Source: Sphingomonas sp. M1-B02 (lineage in GTDB: Bacteria; Pseudomonadota; Alphaproteobacteria; Sphingomonadales; Sphingomonadaceae). From it: DNA of 64,000 nucleotides. The notes beneath the pieces are model-generated. The model had not been told where the DNA came from, did no database searches, and worked only from the letters and a program-made list of their open reading frames with translations. A program made the translations under genes and the position numbers. The stretch is from positions 992,001 to 1,056,000 of the forward strand of contig NZ_CP110679.1 of NCBI RefSeq assembly GCF_026167525.1. The letters run 5' to 3'. The stretch's first letter is position 1, and every line of letters begins with the position of its first letter. Positions 62,840 through 64,000 of this stretch are shown here, piece after piece.

Positions 62840-63565
62840 ATGGGGGCAGAACCGGTTCAGGAATGGCGGAAGAGCCTGGCGAGCACGCTCGACTGGTGGA
62901 GCGACGCCGGGGTCGACATGCTCGTCGACGACGACGCGCGCGACTGGCTGGCGGTGCCGGTGGCGCGGGCCGCCACCGCAACGGTCGCGGCGGACGTAGC
63001 GGCGCCGGTTGCGGAGGTCTTGCCGGCTACGCTCGAGGCATTCCTTGCCTGGCGACTGGGCGAAGGTGCGCCGGAGGCCGACTGGATGACCCCGCGGATC
63101 GCACCGCAGGGGCCGGCGGACGCCGAGTGGGTGGTGTTCGTCGACATGCCCGAAGCTGACGATTCGGAGGGGCTGCTGGGCGGTTCGGCAGGAAAGATGT
63201 TCGATCGGATGCTTGGCGCGATCGGTTTGCGGCGCGATTCGGTCTATCTTGCCTCGCTGGCGGTCGCGCATCCGCTGGGGGGGCAGATACCGGGCGACCA
63301 GGAAGCGCGGCTGGTGCAGCTGGCGCGGCACCATCTCTCGCTGCTCAAGCCGCGCAGATTGCTGCTGCTGGGGAATGCCACGGCGCGCATCCTGGCGCCG
63401 CCTTCCGGTTCGGACCCTAGCCACGGTAAAGAGAGCGTTAACCAATTTGCGGGAGAGATGGCATCGGTTGCGAGCTATCACCCGCGTTTTCTGATAGGGA
63501 AGCCCGCATTCAAGAGCGAAGCCTGGAAGCACCTGCTGCAGTTGAACCGGGGATTGGTCGAGTGA
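62840..63565 (+). CDS. Uracil-DNA glycosylase superfamily protein without cysteines
   Basis: 241 residues. The C-terminal 140 have the UDG fold pattern: WVVFVDMPEADDSEGLLGG (where type IV enzymes have GEAPG), KMFDRMLGAIGLRRDSVYLA, RLLLLGNATARIL and the histidine motif ASYHPRFLIGKP. There is no cysteine, so the 4Fe-4S cluster of type IV/V enzymes cannot form. The N-terminal 100 residues are Ala/Asp-rich. Activity on uracil is uncertain. ATG at 62840 with AAAGGTGGGG upstream. Confidence 0.8.
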   Translation: MGAEPVQEWRKSLASTLDWWSDAGVDMLVDDDARDWLAVPVARAATATVAADVAAPVAEVLPATLEAFLAWRLGEGAPEADWMTPRIAPQGPADAEWVVFVDMPEADDSEGLLGGSAGKMFDRMLGAIGLRRDSVYLASLAVAHPLGGQIPGDQEARLVQLARHHLSLLKPRRLLLLGNATARILAPPSGSDPSHGKESVNQFAGEMASVASYHPRFLIGKPAFKSEAWKHLLQLNRGLVE

Positions 63566-63567
63566 AG

Positions 63568-64000
63568 ATGCGTTATCTATTAGCCGCCGCGGCGCTTGCG
63601 ATGCCTGCCATGGCCCATGCCGAAGATCTGACCTCCGCGGCGCCGCGCGACGCCGTGGCCGCGCCCCAACGTAGCGGCGACGGGGTACCCGACCAGCTGG
63701 ATGGCGACCAGCGCGAGGGCTACCGCAAGGTGTTCGCGGCGATCCGCGGCGAGCAATGGGCCGACGCCGAGATCGCGCTCGCGGCGATGAAGCCCGGTCC
63801 GCTGCATGCGATCGCCCGCGCCGAAATCCTCACCGCGAAGAATTCACCGAAGGCCGGGATCGAGGCGATCATGGCGGTGCTCGGCGAGGCGCCCGAGCTT
63901 CCCCAGGCCGAGCAGCTTGTCCGCATGGCGAAGGCGCGCGGGACGCTCGAGACCCCCACCCTTCCCCTCGCCCAGCGGCTGATGTGGTTCGACGCCGCGC
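63568..64000 (+). CDS. Exported lytic transglycosylase-like protein, 3' end outside window
   Basis: 144 codons visible. Signal peptide MRYLLAAAALAMPAMAHA, then a helical, Ala-rich region (YRKVFAAIRGEQWADAEIAL) like the superhelical part of Slt-type murein transglycosylases. The catalytic domain is beyond the edge, so the call rests on the N-terminus. It starts three bases after the UDG-like stop; a GTG six bases earlier also fits. Confidence 0.7.
   Translation, partial: MRYLLAAAALAMPAMAHAEDLTSAAPRDAVAAPQRSGDGVPDQLDGDQREGYRKVFAAIRGEQWADAEIALAAMKPGPLHAIARAEILTAKNSPKAGIEAIMAVLGEAPELPQAEQLVRMAKARGTLETPTLPLAQRLMWFDAA

Noticed and set aside
1..64000. tRNA, rRNA, CRISPR, prophage or replication origin
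   Set aside because: No cloverleaf, regularly spaced repeat array, phage structural gene or DnaA-box cluster was seen by eye; a tRNA scan would settle the first.

Overview
The window is about 64 kb of very GC-rich, densely coding chromosome from an alphaproteobacterium, most probably a sphingomonad (Sphingomonas or a close relative). The evidence is a DivL-type cell-cycle kinase, the alphaproteobacterial pckA-chvI-chvG-PTS neighbourhood, AddAB instead of RecBCD, AmgK/MurU peptidoglycan recycling, an S16 protein with a long acidic tail, and several families of palindromic intergenic repeats. No rRNA, tRNA, CRISPR array or prophage was seen. The genus is an inference from content, not from a marker gene.

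Layout: 1-7.6 kb, minus strand: addA (cut by the left edge), addB, murU, amgK, tsaE. 7.7-12.3 kb: divL, two small unknown genes, and ahcY with a terminator behind it and a perfect 20-bp palindrome in front. 12.4-15.6 kb is the only clear accessory segment: a four-gene, overlap-coupled cassette (XRE/ImmA protease, DUF4411 PIN-domain protein, two tiny proteins) and an IS1595-type insertion sequence. 15.6-31 kb: yqgE, peroxiredoxin, AMP nucleosidase, an M2 peptidase, an alpha/beta hydrolase and a GFA protein, a MarR-EmrA-EmrB efflux operon, asd, a dipeptidyl peptidase IV, a PA2169-type protein and a YbaL-type antiporter. 31-37 kb: the ffh-rpsP-rimM-trmD-rplS cluster, split by an opposite-strand thioredoxin-reductase-like gene. 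37-42.6 kb: a GGDEF-EAL protein, DUF924, mtaB-ftsY-yciB and one unknown gene. 42.7-49.1 kb: pckA divergent from chvI-chvG-rapZ-EIIA(Man)-HPr-TrmH methyltransferase. 49.2-54.1 kb: truA and fmt, then recR, def and rmuC. 54.1-64 kb: an RNA methyltransferase, NAD(P)HX repair, a lipoprotein, ilvD, a phytanoyl-CoA dioxygenase-like protein, ispE, ETF-ubiquinone oxidoreductase, a cysteine-free uracil-DNA glycosylase-like protein and the start of a lytic transglycosylase.

Themes: DNA repair (AddAB, RecR, RmuC, UDG-like), translation and co-translational targeting (Ffh, FtsY, S16, L19, RimM, TrmD, TruA, MtaB, Fmt, Def), cell-wall recycling (AmgK, MurU, Slt-like) and two-component/PTS regulation.

The most interesting observations are the coupled ImmA-PIN cassette with two tiny partners, a 29-bp-arm palindromic repeat inserted in frame in fmt, the palindrome upstream of ahcY, the split S16-L19 cluster, a PTS locus without hprK, and the cysteine-free UDG-like protein. 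No wholly new system can be demonstrated from sequence alone; the 12.5-14.4 kb cassette is the best candidate.
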